Source: Anaerolineales bacterium (GTDB taxonomy: Bacteria > Chloroflexota > Anaerolineae > 4572-78 > J111). From it: 64,000 bases of DNA. Below the pieces are notes generated by a model. That model was not told where the DNA came from. It was given only the letters and a program-made list of their open reading frames with translations, and did no database searches. Positions within the stretch are counted from its first letter, which is position 1; every line of letters starts with the position of its first letter. The stretch covers positions 372,001 through 436,000 of the forward strand of contig JACKAU010000002.1 in assembly GCA_020634855.1 (NCBI GenBank), written 5' to 3'. The translations under genes were made by a program, and so were the position numbers. Positions 42,677 to 51,484 of the stretch are shown here, piece after piece.

Positions 42677-43528
42677 ATGATAAGTTCAAGACGCAGATTA
42701 GGTCGAGGCTCTGCTTTAGGCGGCAGCGCCAAATGGTTAATTGCTTTATTTATGATCGTGGCGTCAGTCCTAGCCTATTGCAGCAGCAGTTCCATTAACG
42801 ACATCACCGGAGAAAAACAGTATGTTAGTCTCTCCGTTGAACAAGAAATTGCTTTGGGGCTACAATCTGCGCCCCAAATGGCGGCCGAATTTGGCGGACC
42901 TGACGCCAATCCCCAAGATCAGGGTGAAGTTAAGCAGGTTGGCCAAAAAATTCTGACTTCGACTGAAGCAGGCCAAACCCCTTATAAGTTTAGTTTTACC
43001 CTGTTAGCCGATGATCAAACCATTAATGCTTTCGCATTACCCGGCGGGCCGGTCTTTATTACCTCGGCCTTGTATGATCGACTGCAAACTGAAGGGCAAC
43101 TAGCCGGCGTTCTCGGTCACGAAATCGGCCATGTGGTGGCTCGGCACTCAGCCGAACACATTGCCAAGCAAAAATTGACCCAAGGGATAGCCGGGGCAGC
43201 GGTGATAGCAGCCTATGATCCGGAACATCCCAATAGTTCTCAGCAAGCCGCGGCTGTTACGGCCATGATCGGCCAAGTAATCAACATGAAATACGGCCGC
43301 GAAGATGAACTGGAATCCGATCGCCTGGGTGTTCGCTTTATGGCCGACGCCGGCTACGATCCGCGGTCGATGATCGATGTGATGAAGATTTTAGCCGAAT
43401 CGTCTGAAGGGCCTCGTCCACCGGAATTCTTCAGCACCCACCCCAACCCCGAAAATCGGATCGCCGCGATCGAGACCGCCATCGACGCCGAATTTCCTAA
43501 CGGCGTACCGGATGGACTGATTAAGTAA
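42677..43528 (+). CDS. M48-family metalloprotease, predicted lipoprotein
   Basis: A 283-residue zinc protease. A basic start and a hydrophobic helix (about 20-36) end in LAYC, a plausible lipobox, so the mature protein would be lipid-anchored outside the membrane. The catalytic motif is LGHEIGHVVARHSAEH (HExxH, about 152), the third ligand Glu is in REDELESDRLGVRFMADAGYD and the family ending STHPNPENRIAAIE is present. It resembles BepA/LoiP-type periplasmic quality-control proteases. AAGGAGAG lies before the ATG. Confidence 0.92.
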   Translation: MISSRRRLGRGSALGGSAKWLIALFMIVASVLAYCSSSSINDITGEKQYVSLSVEQEIALGLQSAPQMAAEFGGPDANPQDQGEVKQVGQKILTSTEAGQTPYKFSFTLLADDQTINAFALPGGPVFITSALYDRLQTEGQLAGVLGHEIGHVVARHSAEHIAKQKLTQGIAGAAVIAAYDPEHPNSSQQAAAVTAMIGQVINMKYGREDELESDRLGVRFMADAGYDPRSMIDVMKILAESSEGPRPPEFFSTHPNPENRIAAIETAIDAEFPNGVPDGLIK

Positions 43529-43611
43529 GGCGGAACCGCCTCGATTTTGACCATTCGCTGTTATCAACGTAAAATGACCCAAATCAACAATCTTATAAAA
43601 GGAGCGTTTCA

Positions 43612-44202
43612 ATGGGGAATCGATTGGTAGCACTTATATTTGATGAAAGCGATGATGGCATGGGAGGGGTTGGTCAAACAGGTTTTGCTCCCCCGGATTT
43701 CGAACCCGAACGAGCTTTCGCCGTACTAGAGGAGATAACCCAAAAGGCCAAGGAAGCCGATGCTCGGTTGGAAGATGCCGTTGTCGTCTATCGAACGGTC
43801 GATAAAAGGATCAAGATTAAGCAGACCAAAGATATGACGGTCGGTAAAGGCGCTCGGCGCGGGGCATTCTGGGGATTATTGGTGGGACTGCTTTTAGGGG
43901 GTCCGATTGGCGGTTTGTTAGGAGGCATGGGCGTCGGCGCGATTTTTGGTCGTAAGATTGATAAAGGCGTCAGCGATCAGTTTATCAAGGATGTGGGTAA
44001 TTCGCTGAAACCGAACACGTCAGCCATTATGCTGCTGATCGGCGAGGAAGACTACGATCGCGCCATACCTTACCTAAAAACATTTGGCGCTGAACTCCAC
44101 GAAACCGCATTGAGCCAAGAGACGGAGCAGGCCGTTGAAGAAGCCGTTCTAAAGGACGACATTGCTCAGGCCGCGGAAGCCGAATACACCTCTAAATCAT
44201 AA
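43612..44202 (+). CDS. DUF1269-type glycine-zipper protein
   Basis: A 196-residue protein of the DUF1269 family. A ferredoxin-like N-terminal half (RLVALIFDES, then AFAVLEEITQKAKE) is followed by a glycine-zipper hydrophobic hairpin (RRGAFWGLLVGLLLGGPIGG, then LGGMGVGAIFG) and a C-terminal half (GNSLKPNTSAIMLLIGEEDYDRAI). Two close relatives lie at 47727 and 48212. An insert with Gly/Met near residue 15-25 (DGMGGVGQTGFAPPD) is unusual. The function of the family is unknown. Membrane association of the zipper is likely. Confidence 0.85.
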   Translation: MGNRLVALIFDESDDGMGGVGQTGFAPPDFEPERAFAVLEEITQKAKEADARLEDAVVVYRTVDKRIKIKQTKDMTVGKGARRGAFWGLLVGLLLGGPIGGLLGGMGVGAIFGRKIDKGVSDQFIKDVGNSLKPNTSAIMLLIGEEDYDRAIPYLKTFGAELHETALSQETEQAVEEAVLKDDIAQAAEAEYTSKS

Positions 44203-44229
44203 CTTTTTGAGATGACCGAATATTAAGTT

Positions 44230-44255
44230 GAGGGCGAACATTACGCCCTCTTTTT
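44230..44255 (+). terminator. Terminator after the DUF1269 gene
   Basis: GAGGGCG (44230-44236) pairs with CGCCCTC (44244-44250), 7-nt loop, followed by TTTTT. Confidence 0.75.
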
Positions 44256-44319
44256 CTTTGCCGGACTCCCCATTGTTTGGTAAACTACGCTCACCGTATT
44301 GTTACGACATGCCGCCACT

Positions 44320-45315
44320 ATGAACCAGCCACAGAAAATCGTTATCAAGTCGAGTCCGATTGTCTTTATCAGACGACTCATTATCATTGAATTTGGCTTT
44401 GCCGTAGGCACAACGTTGTTGTCATTGCTGATTGATTTTGACCTACTCTATGAGAGTTTGGGGTTGGCCCGGATCGCTTCGTTTAGTTTGATAGTAACCA
44501 TCGTCATTACCTCCATCCAGATATTAATAATTGCTGCGGCGTTTCTATCCTGGTATACCGATACCTATGAACTTGACCCGGAAAAAATCATCCGGCGGCG
44601 AGGCGGCTTTTTGGGCACAAGCATGCTCGCCCCAACCCGAACATTGGCCGATGTAAATGTTAGACAGTCAGCACTGGGCGAGCGTTTTAATTATGGCACG
44701 ATTGAACTTATCACGGTTGACAGCCAGAAGAAAACCGCTTTATCCGACATCCCCAACCCGATACATTACGCTGAGTTAATTAGAAACACCATCACCCCCC
44801 AACAAGCTGAAATCAGCGGATATCGCCGGCAGCCTATGACCCAACTCATTACTATGGGCGAGGGCCAATACCTGGAGTTTAAAGCCAGTTTTTCTTGGGA
44901 TTATCACCGCCAGCGCATTAATAAGGACCTGAACAAAGCTTCGTTAAAGAACGTCGCTGCTTTTATGAATACCACAGGCGGCGTCCTGCTGATTGGAGTA
45001 GGTGACGATGGCGACGTGGTGGGGCTTGAGATTGAAATACAAACGTTGGGCAAGCCGAATGTTGACGGATTTGAAAACACCTTCAACATGGCTTTCAATA
45101 AAATGATTGGGGTTGAACATCGCCAATATATCGATTTGGATTTCGACCGGATTGACGATAAAACGGTCTGTCGGGTCACGATTTTTCCGGCGCCGGCTCC
45201 AATTTTTATCACCGAGGGCAATAAAGAGGAATTTTATATGCGGACCGGTAACTCTAGCCAACCCTTAACCATCAGTAAAGCGGTCACGTATATTCGACAT
45301 CATTTTGAGTCATAG
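44320..45315 (+). CDS. Membrane PH-like domain protein fused to an AlbA_2 (Schlafen-like) domain
   Basis: A 331-residue protein. Two transmembrane helices (about 18-40 and 55-78) are followed by a bacterial PH-like (bPH_2, YdbS-type) domain (about 78-150, with TYELDPEKIIRRRGGF and ERFNYGTIELITVD). An AlbA_2/Schlafen-like domain (about 170-290) follows, with GEGQYLEFKASFSWD, VAAFMNTTGGVLLIGVGDDG and the terminal EEFYMRTGNSSQPLT. ATG 44320 is preferred to an upstream TTG. It is the second AlbA_2 protein of the window, after that at 30735. Role unknown. The pairing with a membrane anchor suggests a membrane-tethered nucleic-acid or nucleotide binder, as inference. Confidence 0.8.
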   Translation: MNQPQKIVIKSSPIVFIRRLIIIEFGFAVGTTLLSLLIDFDLLYESLGLARIASFSLIVTIVITSIQILIIAAAFLSWYTDTYELDPEKIIRRRGGFLGTSMLAPTRTLADVNVRQSALGERFNYGTIELITVDSQKKTALSDIPNPIHYAELIRNTITPQQAEISGYRRQPMTQLITMGEGQYLEFKASFSWDYHRQRINKDLNKASLKNVAAFMNTTGGVLLIGVGDDGDVVGLEIEIQTLGKPNVDGFENTFNMAFNKMIGVEHRQYIDLDFDRIDDKTVCRVTIFPAPAPIFITEGNKEEFYMRTGNSSQPLTISKAVTYIRHHFES

Positions 45316-45596
45316 CCGCCATCCGTCTAACCTTCACCTCGTTACTACTAAAATACTACCTTTTGTATGTCGCAAATATTTTCAATCTGAATTAGGCTAG
45401 GTTCAACGCTTAGAATCGGGAGTTTATGCCAATTTCCCTTGGTGACAATTAAAATAGGGCTTTGATAGCGTTAAGCCGTTGTCACCGAGCTGCCATGTAC
45501 GGTCGGGTCCGGGCCAAAGCCACGTTCGATGCAGTAAAAGCAACGCGTCTTATATCGCGTCTTATAATGATCAGGGTCAAGGAGGGGTTAATAAAG

Positions 45597-47543
45597 ATGT
45601 TACATTTTCGATTGAGTTCACGGCTTGTTCGACCATTGTTGCGCGTCAGTCTGGCGATTATCGCCCTGACGATATTTGTGTTCAATATCGTCAAGGCAAT
45701 CGACCTGCCGCCCACCAATTCAACGGCGTTTATTCAGACCAGTGGGCCAAATGCGGCGCTTGACATCGGCGACTTTTACACCAACGTTCAAGGGGAGAAC
45801 GAACCCCACTATGTTAGAGTACTGATACCGTGTACCTGGCCCGGTGACGTGCCGGTAACGTTTGCCATCTTTGACCCGGAAACTCAAGAACCAGACCCAA
45901 CCATCGGTGATCCCCCGTTGGCCGACGATGAAATCCGTGATCCCAACAACGTCACCATTCATAATCCTCCTAATGAAAACATCCAATTTGCCGATACGAC
46001 AACCTACAGCTTATTGGCTATGCGTCCCAATGGCCAACTTGATGTTGTGGTTCAGCCGGTTACATTTGTGGCGACAACCAGTGTGACCGCCACCACCAAC
46101 GGCCGTTGGGTTGAGTTAGTCACCTTCACCCCCGACACACCCAACTTTGGTTGTGGAGTCTATGTGCTGGGGACTGAGACATCAGACAATGATGATAATG
46201 CCTGGAGACTGTCCGTAGGTAATGATCCGGATTGTACCGTGAGTGTTCCCAATGGCGGCACCTGTTCGGGCATTGGCCAAGCCCAGTCTGATTTATTAAG
46301 AAACGGCAACGAACGAGATAACGCCGATGGAGTAATCGGAACCGGTGACGAAATATTGATCAGTTTGGATCAAATCACCTTTCAACACGAAGCACCGGAT
46401 AACAATACCCTCACTTGCCAGGAATTCTTCCATCCGGTTCAGGCTGAAGACCTGCCCGAAATCCGGTTGAATGATTTCGATCTGGATATCAACAACCAAA
46501 CTGGGTTTAATTCAACGGTTCGCCATATATCCCCGTCAGGAGTCGTATATGACGGTAATCCTTCCAGAAACAGGGCCTGGAATAACGCCCCCGATCCACC
46601 ACCCTTCCCTCCGGTCCGGGGTGGCGATGTCATACAGGTTTCTCCCGATGAGGTTGGCTTGTGGACAACGGAGATCTGCGTCAGACGAGACAATCAATAT
46701 ATTTTCGAAGGGCAAACGGATGAGATTATCTTTATTAAGCCGCCGCCCATCCCGGTTATGGACGTCTCCAAAGATGATCGCCGGACCATTGTGGCTCCGA
46801 GTGATGTTTTAACCTACAGCATTGTCTTTACCAACATTTCCCTTACGAACCCATATCCATTGCCGCCACCGGCCAATGCTGCTCCCCCCGGCGCGGCCTT
46901 TAATGTGCGACTCACAGACGAACTGCCGCCCTTTACCACCTTTGTGAGCTGTAGCGTCAATCCGCCCTTGACCGGCAGTTGCGCCCAGGGGCCGACCGGG
47001 TTCGTAACGTTCCAGATCAATGAAAAAATTAACGCCGGCGATGGCGGCAGCACTTCGGTGACCGTTTTGGTTGACGCCGATGCTCCGCCGGGCCTGATTA
47101 CCGATACGGTTGTTTTGAGTTATACCGGTATTCTGGATGAAGAATATCCTCCGGTGACCGATACGGATGTTGACGAAATCGTGCCTACGCCAGTGGTTAC
47201 GCCTACGCCTACACCAACCGAAACCCCGGCGACCATTCCCACCCCGGTGCCAACGGCCACACCAAAGAATAATGGTAATGATAATAATAATAATAGTAAC
47301 GACGATGATGATGGCGGCGGCTCCTCGCCAACCTCACCGCCGCCACCGCCGGCCACTCCGGTACCCGGTGAAGCGTCTGTAGCTGCGGAACCCACGCCTA
47401 CACCGGTGGTATTATTCTTACCAGAAACCGGGATCCGAGACCCACTTGCTGTGCCGACTGTATTGGGCTTGCTGGTATTGACCGCCGTAGTGATTGCGGC
47501 CACGATATTCTGGCAAAAGACGCGATCCAAACCCGATGCGTAA
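45597..47543 (+). CDS. Secreted surface protein with DUF11 repeat and LPETG anchor
   Basis: A 648-residue exported protein. An N-terminal signal helix (about 12-33, VSLAIIALTIFVFNIVKA) precedes a beta-rich region with scattered Cys. A DUF11-like repeat (about 390-520, MDVSKDDRRTIVAPSDVLTYS ... LPPFTTFVSC) leads to a long Thr/Pro and Asn/Asp linker (about 535-600). LPETG near 611, a hydrophobic helix and a basic tail (FWQKTRSKPDA) end it. That ending is the sortase-substrate pattern, but no sortase gene is in the window. I chose ATG 45597 with AAGGAGGGG upstream, since the longer frame adds a basic tail ahead of the signal peptide. Confidence 0.85.
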   Translation: MLHFRLSSRLVRPLLRVSLAIIALTIFVFNIVKAIDLPPTNSTAFIQTSGPNAALDIGDFYTNVQGENEPHYVRVLIPCTWPGDVPVTFAIFDPETQEPDPTIGDPPLADDEIRDPNNVTIHNPPNENIQFADTTTYSLLAMRPNGQLDVVVQPVTFVATTSVTATTNGRWVELVTFTPDTPNFGCGVYVLGTETSDNDDNAWRLSVGNDPDCTVSVPNGGTCSGIGQAQSDLLRNGNERDNADGVIGTGDEILISLDQITFQHEAPDNNTLTCQEFFHPVQAEDLPEIRLNDFDLDINNQTGFNSTVRHISPSGVVYDGNPSRNRAWNNAPDPPPFPPVRGGDVIQVSPDEVGLWTTEICVRRDNQYIFEGQTDEIIFIKPPPIPVMDVSKDDRRTIVAPSDVLTYSIVFTNISLTNPYPLPPPANAAPPGAAFNVRLTDELPPFTTFVSCSVNPPLTGSCAQGPTGFVTFQINEKINAGDGGSTSVTVLVDADAPPGLITDTVVLSYTGILDEEYPPVTDTDVDEIVPTPVVTPTPTPTETPATIPTPVPTATPKNNGNDNNNNSNDDDDGGGSSPTSPPPPPATPVPGEASVAAEPTPTPVVLFLPETGIRDPLAVPTVLGLLVLTAVVIAATIFWQKTRSKPDA

Positions 47544-47595
47544 CAGCGTTCGGTGAAATATTTCTGGTTCATTTGGAACTCAGGGATTCCACTAC

Positions 47596-47642
47596 AAAAC
47601 GTAATGCGTAAAACGTAATCCTGATTTTACGCATTACGTTTT
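47596..47642. repeat. 18-bp perfect inverted repeat
   Basis: AAAACGTAATGCGTAAAA (47596-47613) and its exact complement (47625-47642) around an 11-nt loop that itself repeats CGTAAT. It lies 53 bp after the LPETG gene and can serve as its terminator. The length and perfection also fit an interspersed palindrome. Confidence 0.75.
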
Positions 47643-47726
47643 ACATCTTACAATGGTGTCACCGCCTGAATTCCAGAAGAGCCATCTTTCTATCAAAAGT
47701 CACTTATCAAATAATGGGGAGGCACC

Positions 47727-48215
47727 ATGTCAAATTTAGTCGTCATCACCTTCGATAATCCCGATGAAGCCGGTCAGGTTCGGGAAGCTATTCGAAAAGT
47801 GGAAAAGCAAGGTAACATCAGTCTTGATGACTCAGCCGTCATCGTCAAAGACGCTGACGGTAAAGTTCATATCAAGAATGAAATCGACCGAGGCGTAAAA
47901 ATCGGTACCGTTGGCGGTAGCTTACTGGGCTTGTTGATCGGCGGTCTTTTCTTCCCGATTGCCGGTCTCGCCATTGGCGCCGCGGGCGGAGCGCTGGTCG
48001 GTAAAATGGCCGATCTGGGCGTTGACAAAGGGTTTGTTAAAGAAGTAACCGAATCACTCGGCCCCGGTAGTTCAGCCATCTTTTTAATCGTGCGTAACGC
48101 CAATCCCACCGCCGCCATTGCCGCACTTAAACCCTACAAGGGCGAACTTTACCAGACCTCACTTGAGCCGGATACCGAGCAAGCCTTACGTGATGTTCTA
48201 AAGGAACGAAAATGA
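47727..48215 (+). CDS. DUF1269-type glycine-zipper protein
   Basis: A 162-residue DUF1269 protein, the typical size. N-terminal half MSNLVVITFDNPDEAGQVRE, glycine-zipper hairpin (GTVGGSLLGLLIGGLFFPIA, then GAAGGALVGKMADLGVDKGF) and C-terminal SLGPGSSAIFLIVRNANPTA. It overlaps the next gene by 4 nt (ATGA), and that gene carries the same domain fused to PRC-like modules, so the two products probably act together. Function unknown. Confidence 0.88.
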   Translation: MSNLVVITFDNPDEAGQVREAIRKVEKQGNISLDDSAVIVKDADGKVHIKNEIDRGVKIGTVGGSLLGLLIGGLFFPIAGLAIGAAGGALVGKMADLGVDKGFVKEVTESLGPGSSAIFLIVRNANPTAAIAALKPYKGELYQTSLEPDTEQALRDVLKERK

Positions 48216-49333
48216 CATCATTGAATAATATTGCCTTAAACGCCAAAGTAGAATGTACCGACGGCCATTGTGGGACATCTACGCAAATCATCATCGATCC
48301 GGTCAGCAAGAAACTAACCCATCTTGTCGTCCAAGAACAGTGGGTGCCTCATACCGAATATCTGGTGCCGATTGACCAGATTGTTGAAACCAGCCGCGAG
48401 ACCATCCGTTTAGCTTTCCCCAAAGCCGAACTCAAGGGCATGAAAAAGTTTGTTCAAACCGAGTTCATTGAAACAGACAGTATGATGCCCTATTATGGTG
48501 AAGATACCATGATGGCCTGGCCTTATACCATACCGGATAGAATGAGACTGCCCATTGAACACGAACGCGTGCCGCAGGGCGAATTGGCCGTCCATCGGGG
48601 TACCTACATTCAAGCCACCGATGGACCGGTCGGCAAAGTTGATGAATTCCTGGTTGATCCGGACACCGGCCATATTACCCATCTCATCCTGCGAGAAAAC
48701 CACCTCTGGGGTCGAAAAGTGGTGGCGCTGCCCTTATCGACAATTGATCACACCGATGATGAAAATGTCTACCTAACCATTGATAAGGCTGCGATTGGCG
48801 CACTACCCACCATTCCGGTATCACGCAGTTATCAACTGACCGACCTTGACGTGATCATTTTCACTTTTGATGAGACCAAAAAAGCCGCTGAAGCCCTTAA
48901 AACCCTCAAACAGGCCCACAGCAAAAAAGAAGTTGAGTTCTCTAACGCGGCCGTGCTCGTCAAAACCGAAGATGGCAAAACTTCGGTCAGTGAAACTGAA
49001 GATGTTAGCCCCACCCGTGGGACAATTTTCGGAGCGATCACCGGCGGCTTTGTTGGCCTGCTGGGCGGACCGGTTGGCGCGATTGCCGGCGCCGTAGCCG
49101 GCGCAGCCACCGGCCGGGCAGCGGCCAAACGCATCGATATGGGCTTTGCCGATGAATACCTGGCCTCTTTACAAGACCAACTACAACCCGGCAATTCGGC
49201 CTTAGTCGTTCTGGCCGAACGGCAAAACGCCGATAGCATTGTCAAGGCGCTGTCCGCGTTTGAAGGCCAAACGCTCCGGCACGGCCTGACTGAAGATTTC
49301 GTATCGCATCTATCCTCAGAAACCGAGGAATAG
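48212..49333 (+). CDS. PRC-barrel-like tandem - DUF1269 fusion protein
   Basis: A 373-residue protein. Two PRC-barrel-like modules (about 5-65, with IIIDPVSKKLTHLVVQE, and about 125-190, with DEFLVDPDTGHITHLILRE) each carry the H-LV/LI-R/Q pattern. A full DUF1269 domain follows (about 205-373, with LDVIIFTFDETKKAAEAL, the zipper GAITGGFVGLLGGPVGAIAG and LQPGNSALVVLAERQ). It is translationally coupled to the stand-alone DUF1269 gene. PRC barrels occur in photosynthetic reaction centre H subunit and in RNA-metabolism proteins. No specific role can be assigned. Confidence 0.85.
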   Translation: MTSLNNIALNAKVECTDGHCGTSTQIIIDPVSKKLTHLVVQEQWVPHTEYLVPIDQIVETSRETIRLAFPKAELKGMKKFVQTEFIETDSMMPYYGEDTMMAWPYTIPDRMRLPIEHERVPQGELAVHRGTYIQATDGPVGKVDEFLVDPDTGHITHLILRENHLWGRKVVALPLSTIDHTDDENVYLTIDKAAIGALPTIPVSRSYQLTDLDVIIFTFDETKKAAEALKTLKQAHSKKEVEFSNAAVLVKTEDGKTSVSETEDVSPTRGTIFGAITGGFVGLLGGPVGAIAGAVAGAATGRAAAKRIDMGFADEYLASLQDQLQPGNSALVVLAERQNADSIVKALSAFEGQTLRHGLTEDFVSHLSSETEE

Positions 49334-49351
49334 GTTTTGGCGAAAATTATC

Positions 49352-49411
49352 GGAGCGACAAAGCTAGCTTTGTCATACCGACCGTAAGGTCAAAGTAAAC
49401 TTTGACGCTCC
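49352..49411 (+). repeat. 60-bp palindromic element, copy B
   Basis: Starts GGAGCGACAAAGCTAGCTTT and ends CTTTGACGCTCC. Inverted ends and three small hairpins as in copy A, exactly 60 bp, opposite orientation to A. It lies between the PRC-DUF1269 gene and the next membrane protein gene, 30 bp before that gene's start. Confidence 0.8.
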
Positions 49412-49440
49412 AGACCGTTGTTTTCACAGGAGGGGGAACC

Positions 49441-50085
49441 ATGCTGTCTGTCCTATTTACGGCATTATTTGCCGTCGTTTTTGGGCTTGCCTTTTGTTTC
49501 TTTGGCTATCGAGTCTTTTTGGTATTGCTGCCCATTTGGGGCTTTTTTGGCGGCTTTTGGCTAGGCGCTCAGATGATGGCCCTGTTGTTTGGCACCGGAT
49601 TTCTGGTCACGATCACCGGTTGGGTGGCCGGCTTTATATTGGGTATGGTTTTTGCTATCCTGTCCTATCTATTTTATATTCTGGGCGTGGCCCTGGTGGC
49701 TGCCAGCTTCGGGGCGGCGATTGGCGCCGGTTTTATGGCCGCCCTTGGCTTTGAAGGCGGGTTTTTCGTCATCATCGTGGCCTTGCTTTGTGCGGTTTTT
49801 GTGGCCGTGCTAACCCTGGTCATGAACTTGCAAAAATATGTCATCATCCTCATCACGGCGTTTGGCGGCGCTAATGCCATCATCTTGTCGGCTCTACTGA
49901 TACTGGGCCGCGTGTCTATGGGGAATATTCAATCGGCGGGGAATGCCATCAGGCCCGTTCTAAGTGACTCCTTCTTTTGGTTAATATTATGGTTGGCCCT
50001 GGCCGGGGCCGGCGTTGTGATTCAAATCATATCGAATCGAACGTATACCTTTTCTAAAGAACAATTTCAAGAGGGATGGAGCTAA
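49441..50085 (+). CDS. Polytopic membrane protein (DUF4203-like)
   Basis: A very hydrophobic 214-residue protein with about seven transmembrane helices separated by short turns rich in Gly (GYRVFLVLLPIWGFFGGFWLG, GGANAIILSALLILG). The glycine-rich FG/GGF pattern resembles DUF4203/TM7S3-like proteins, but I am not certain of the family. ATG 49441 has AGGAGGGGG just before it, so I prefer it to the ATG at 49402, which lies within the 60-bp repeat. It is followed 2 bp later by the metallopeptidase gene. Confidence 0.75.
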   Translation: MLSVLFTALFAVVFGLAFCFFGYRVFLVLLPIWGFFGGFWLGAQMMALLFGTGFLVTITGWVAGFILGMVFAILSYLFYILGVALVAASFGAAIGAGFMAALGFEGGFFVIIVALLCAVFVAVLTLVMNLQKYVIILITAFGGANAIILSALLILGRVSMGNIQSAGNAIRPVLSDSFFWLILWLALAGAGVVIQIISNRTYTFSKEQFQEGWS

Positions 50086-50087
50086 CT

Positions 50088-50777
50088 ATGTTTTTTATTG
50101 ATCCCAATTACTTTTGGTACGTTTTTATACCCACGCTGCTCATTTCAGGCGGGGTGCAGCTTTACCTAAAGTCCACCTTCAATAAATGGGGCGGCGTCCG
50201 CAACAGTTCCGGGATAAACGGCATGCAGGTTGGTCAGCAGCTTTTCAACCGCACCTCATTGAATCCGATCCCCTTGCAGCGAACGCCGGGCGCGCTCAGC
50301 GATCATTTTGATCCGGGGGCCAATGTTGTTCGCCTGTCTGACCCTATTGCCACCAAACCCACGGTCGCGGCTATGGCGGTTACCGCCCACGAGTTGGGTC
50401 ACGTGCAGCAATATCAAACCGGCTCGGCCTTGATCAAAGCCCGCAGTTTTCTCCTACCGGCCCTCCAATTTAGCCCCACCTTATCCTACATGGCTATCTT
50501 TTTGGGGTTGGTCTTTAATATGGCCAATCTCGTTTGGATTGGTATATTCTTTTTTGGGCTGATGGTCCTCTTTTCCATCTTGACTTTGCCCGTTGAATTC
50601 GATGCCAGCCGGCGCGGCTTGAAACTGCTGCAAGAAGCCAACCTATTACAGTCCGACACCGATCGGCAGGGTGCGCGGCAGCTATTAACCGCCGCCGGTA
50701 TGACTTACGTGGCGGCAGCCGTCACGTCCATTCTCCAACTGCTCTACTACATCAGCATCGCCCGACGAAACTCGTAA
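50088..50777 (+). CDS. Zinc metallopeptidase, YugP/DUF2268-like membrane family
   Basis: A 229-residue neutral zinc metallopeptidase of the YugP family. An N-terminal transmembrane helix (MFFIDPNYFWYVFIPTLLIS) is followed by the catalytic VTAHELGHVQQYQTGSALIK (HExxH, about 105), two central helices (about 135-170) and a C-terminal helix. The segment FDASRRGLKLLQEANLL after the helices matches the family. It starts just after the preceding gene's stop and is likely co-transcribed. Substrate unknown. Confidence 0.88.
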   Translation: MFFIDPNYFWYVFIPTLLISGGVQLYLKSTFNKWGGVRNSSGINGMQVGQQLFNRTSLNPIPLQRTPGALSDHFDPGANVVRLSDPIATKPTVAAMAVTAHELGHVQQYQTGSALIKARSFLLPALQFSPTLSYMAIFLGLVFNMANLVWIGIFFFGLMVLFSILTLPVEFDASRRGLKLLQEANLLQSDTDRQGARQLLTAAGMTYVAAAVTSILQLLYYISIARRNS

Positions 50778-50971
50778 CTTTACCGCCAAATGAGTTAAGG
50801 GCTGCCGGCCCAAACTCAATCCCAAATTTCACAGATTACCCAGAAACAGGTAAAATCGGTGAAATTCGAGGTTGAAATTTATAGACGCAGTCAGTCTTTC
50901 AGGTAATTCTGAACCATCGGTTCAGACCGGCGTTCCAAAAACTTAATTATATTGACCCAAGGAGTTAGCAC

Positions 50972-51322
50972 GTGATCTATTTTTTATTACGCTGGCTGTT
51001 TTTAGCCATCGCCATTGGTATTACAGCCTGGCTGATGCCGGGCTTCCAAATTCAGGGCGATTATTGGATGAGCTTGTTCATTATCTCGGCGGTTTACGGC
51101 CTGGTGAATGCCTTCATCCGCCCCATCGTCATGCTTTTGACCTGTCCGCTGGTTATTCTGACGCTGGGTCTCTTTACCCTCATCATCAATGCCCTGATGC
51201 TGTCATTGACCAACTGGTTCTTGCCCAACATCCTCACCATCGACACCTTCTGGACCACCCTTTTCGCCGCCATCATCATTAGTATCATTTCCGGCCTGCT
51301 GAACATGTTCCTGCACGATTAA
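50972..51322 (+). CDS. Phage-holin-4-superfamily membrane protein
   Basis: A 116-residue protein with four transmembrane helices of the 'phage holin family 4' superfamily (YvlD-like). The typical pattern is LLRWLFLAIAIGITAWLMPGF, ISAVYGLVNAFIRPI and LVILTLGLFTLIINALML. Despite the name, these are ordinary cellular membrane proteins of unknown role, and nothing here suggests a prophage. The start is GTG at 50972 with AAGGAG upstream. A strong terminator follows. Confidence 0.85.
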   Translation: MIYFLLRWLFLAIAIGITAWLMPGFQIQGDYWMSLFIISAVYGLVNAFIRPIVMLLTCPLVILTLGLFTLIINALMLSLTNWFLPNILTIDTFWTTLFAAIIISIISGLLNMFLHD

Positions 51323-51327
51323 TAAAT

Positions 51328-51368
51328 AAAACGGCCGCAGCGCTGAGTGCTGCGGCCGTTTTATTTTT
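51328..51368 (+). terminator. Strong rho-independent terminator
   Basis: 14-bp perfect stem (51328-51341 with 51349-51362), GC-rich core CGGCCGCAGC, 7-nt loop and a T run. Confidence 0.9.
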
Positions 51369-51373
51369 CGGAC

Positions 51374-51471
51374 AAGACCTGACAGGTTTCCGAATTACGT
51401 TTGAGAGAACGATCCGGCCCGACGGAACCAGTCGTTAGCTCAAGCTAGCGTCTGAAAACCTGTCAGGTCTT
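51374..51471. repeat. 98-bp palindromic element with AAGACCTGACAGGTTT ends
   Basis: 16-bp perfect inverted ends (51374-51389 and 51456-51471). The interior has a smaller palindrome TAGCT-CA-AGCTA. It lies between the holin-like gene's terminator and the end of the GTPase operon. Confidence 0.75.
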
Positions 51472-51484
51472 CGCTCTTCTGCTT

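Noticed and set aside
50972..51322. Prophage marker (holin)
   Set aside because: The family name comes from similarity only. No phage structural, lysis or integrase genes are nearby.
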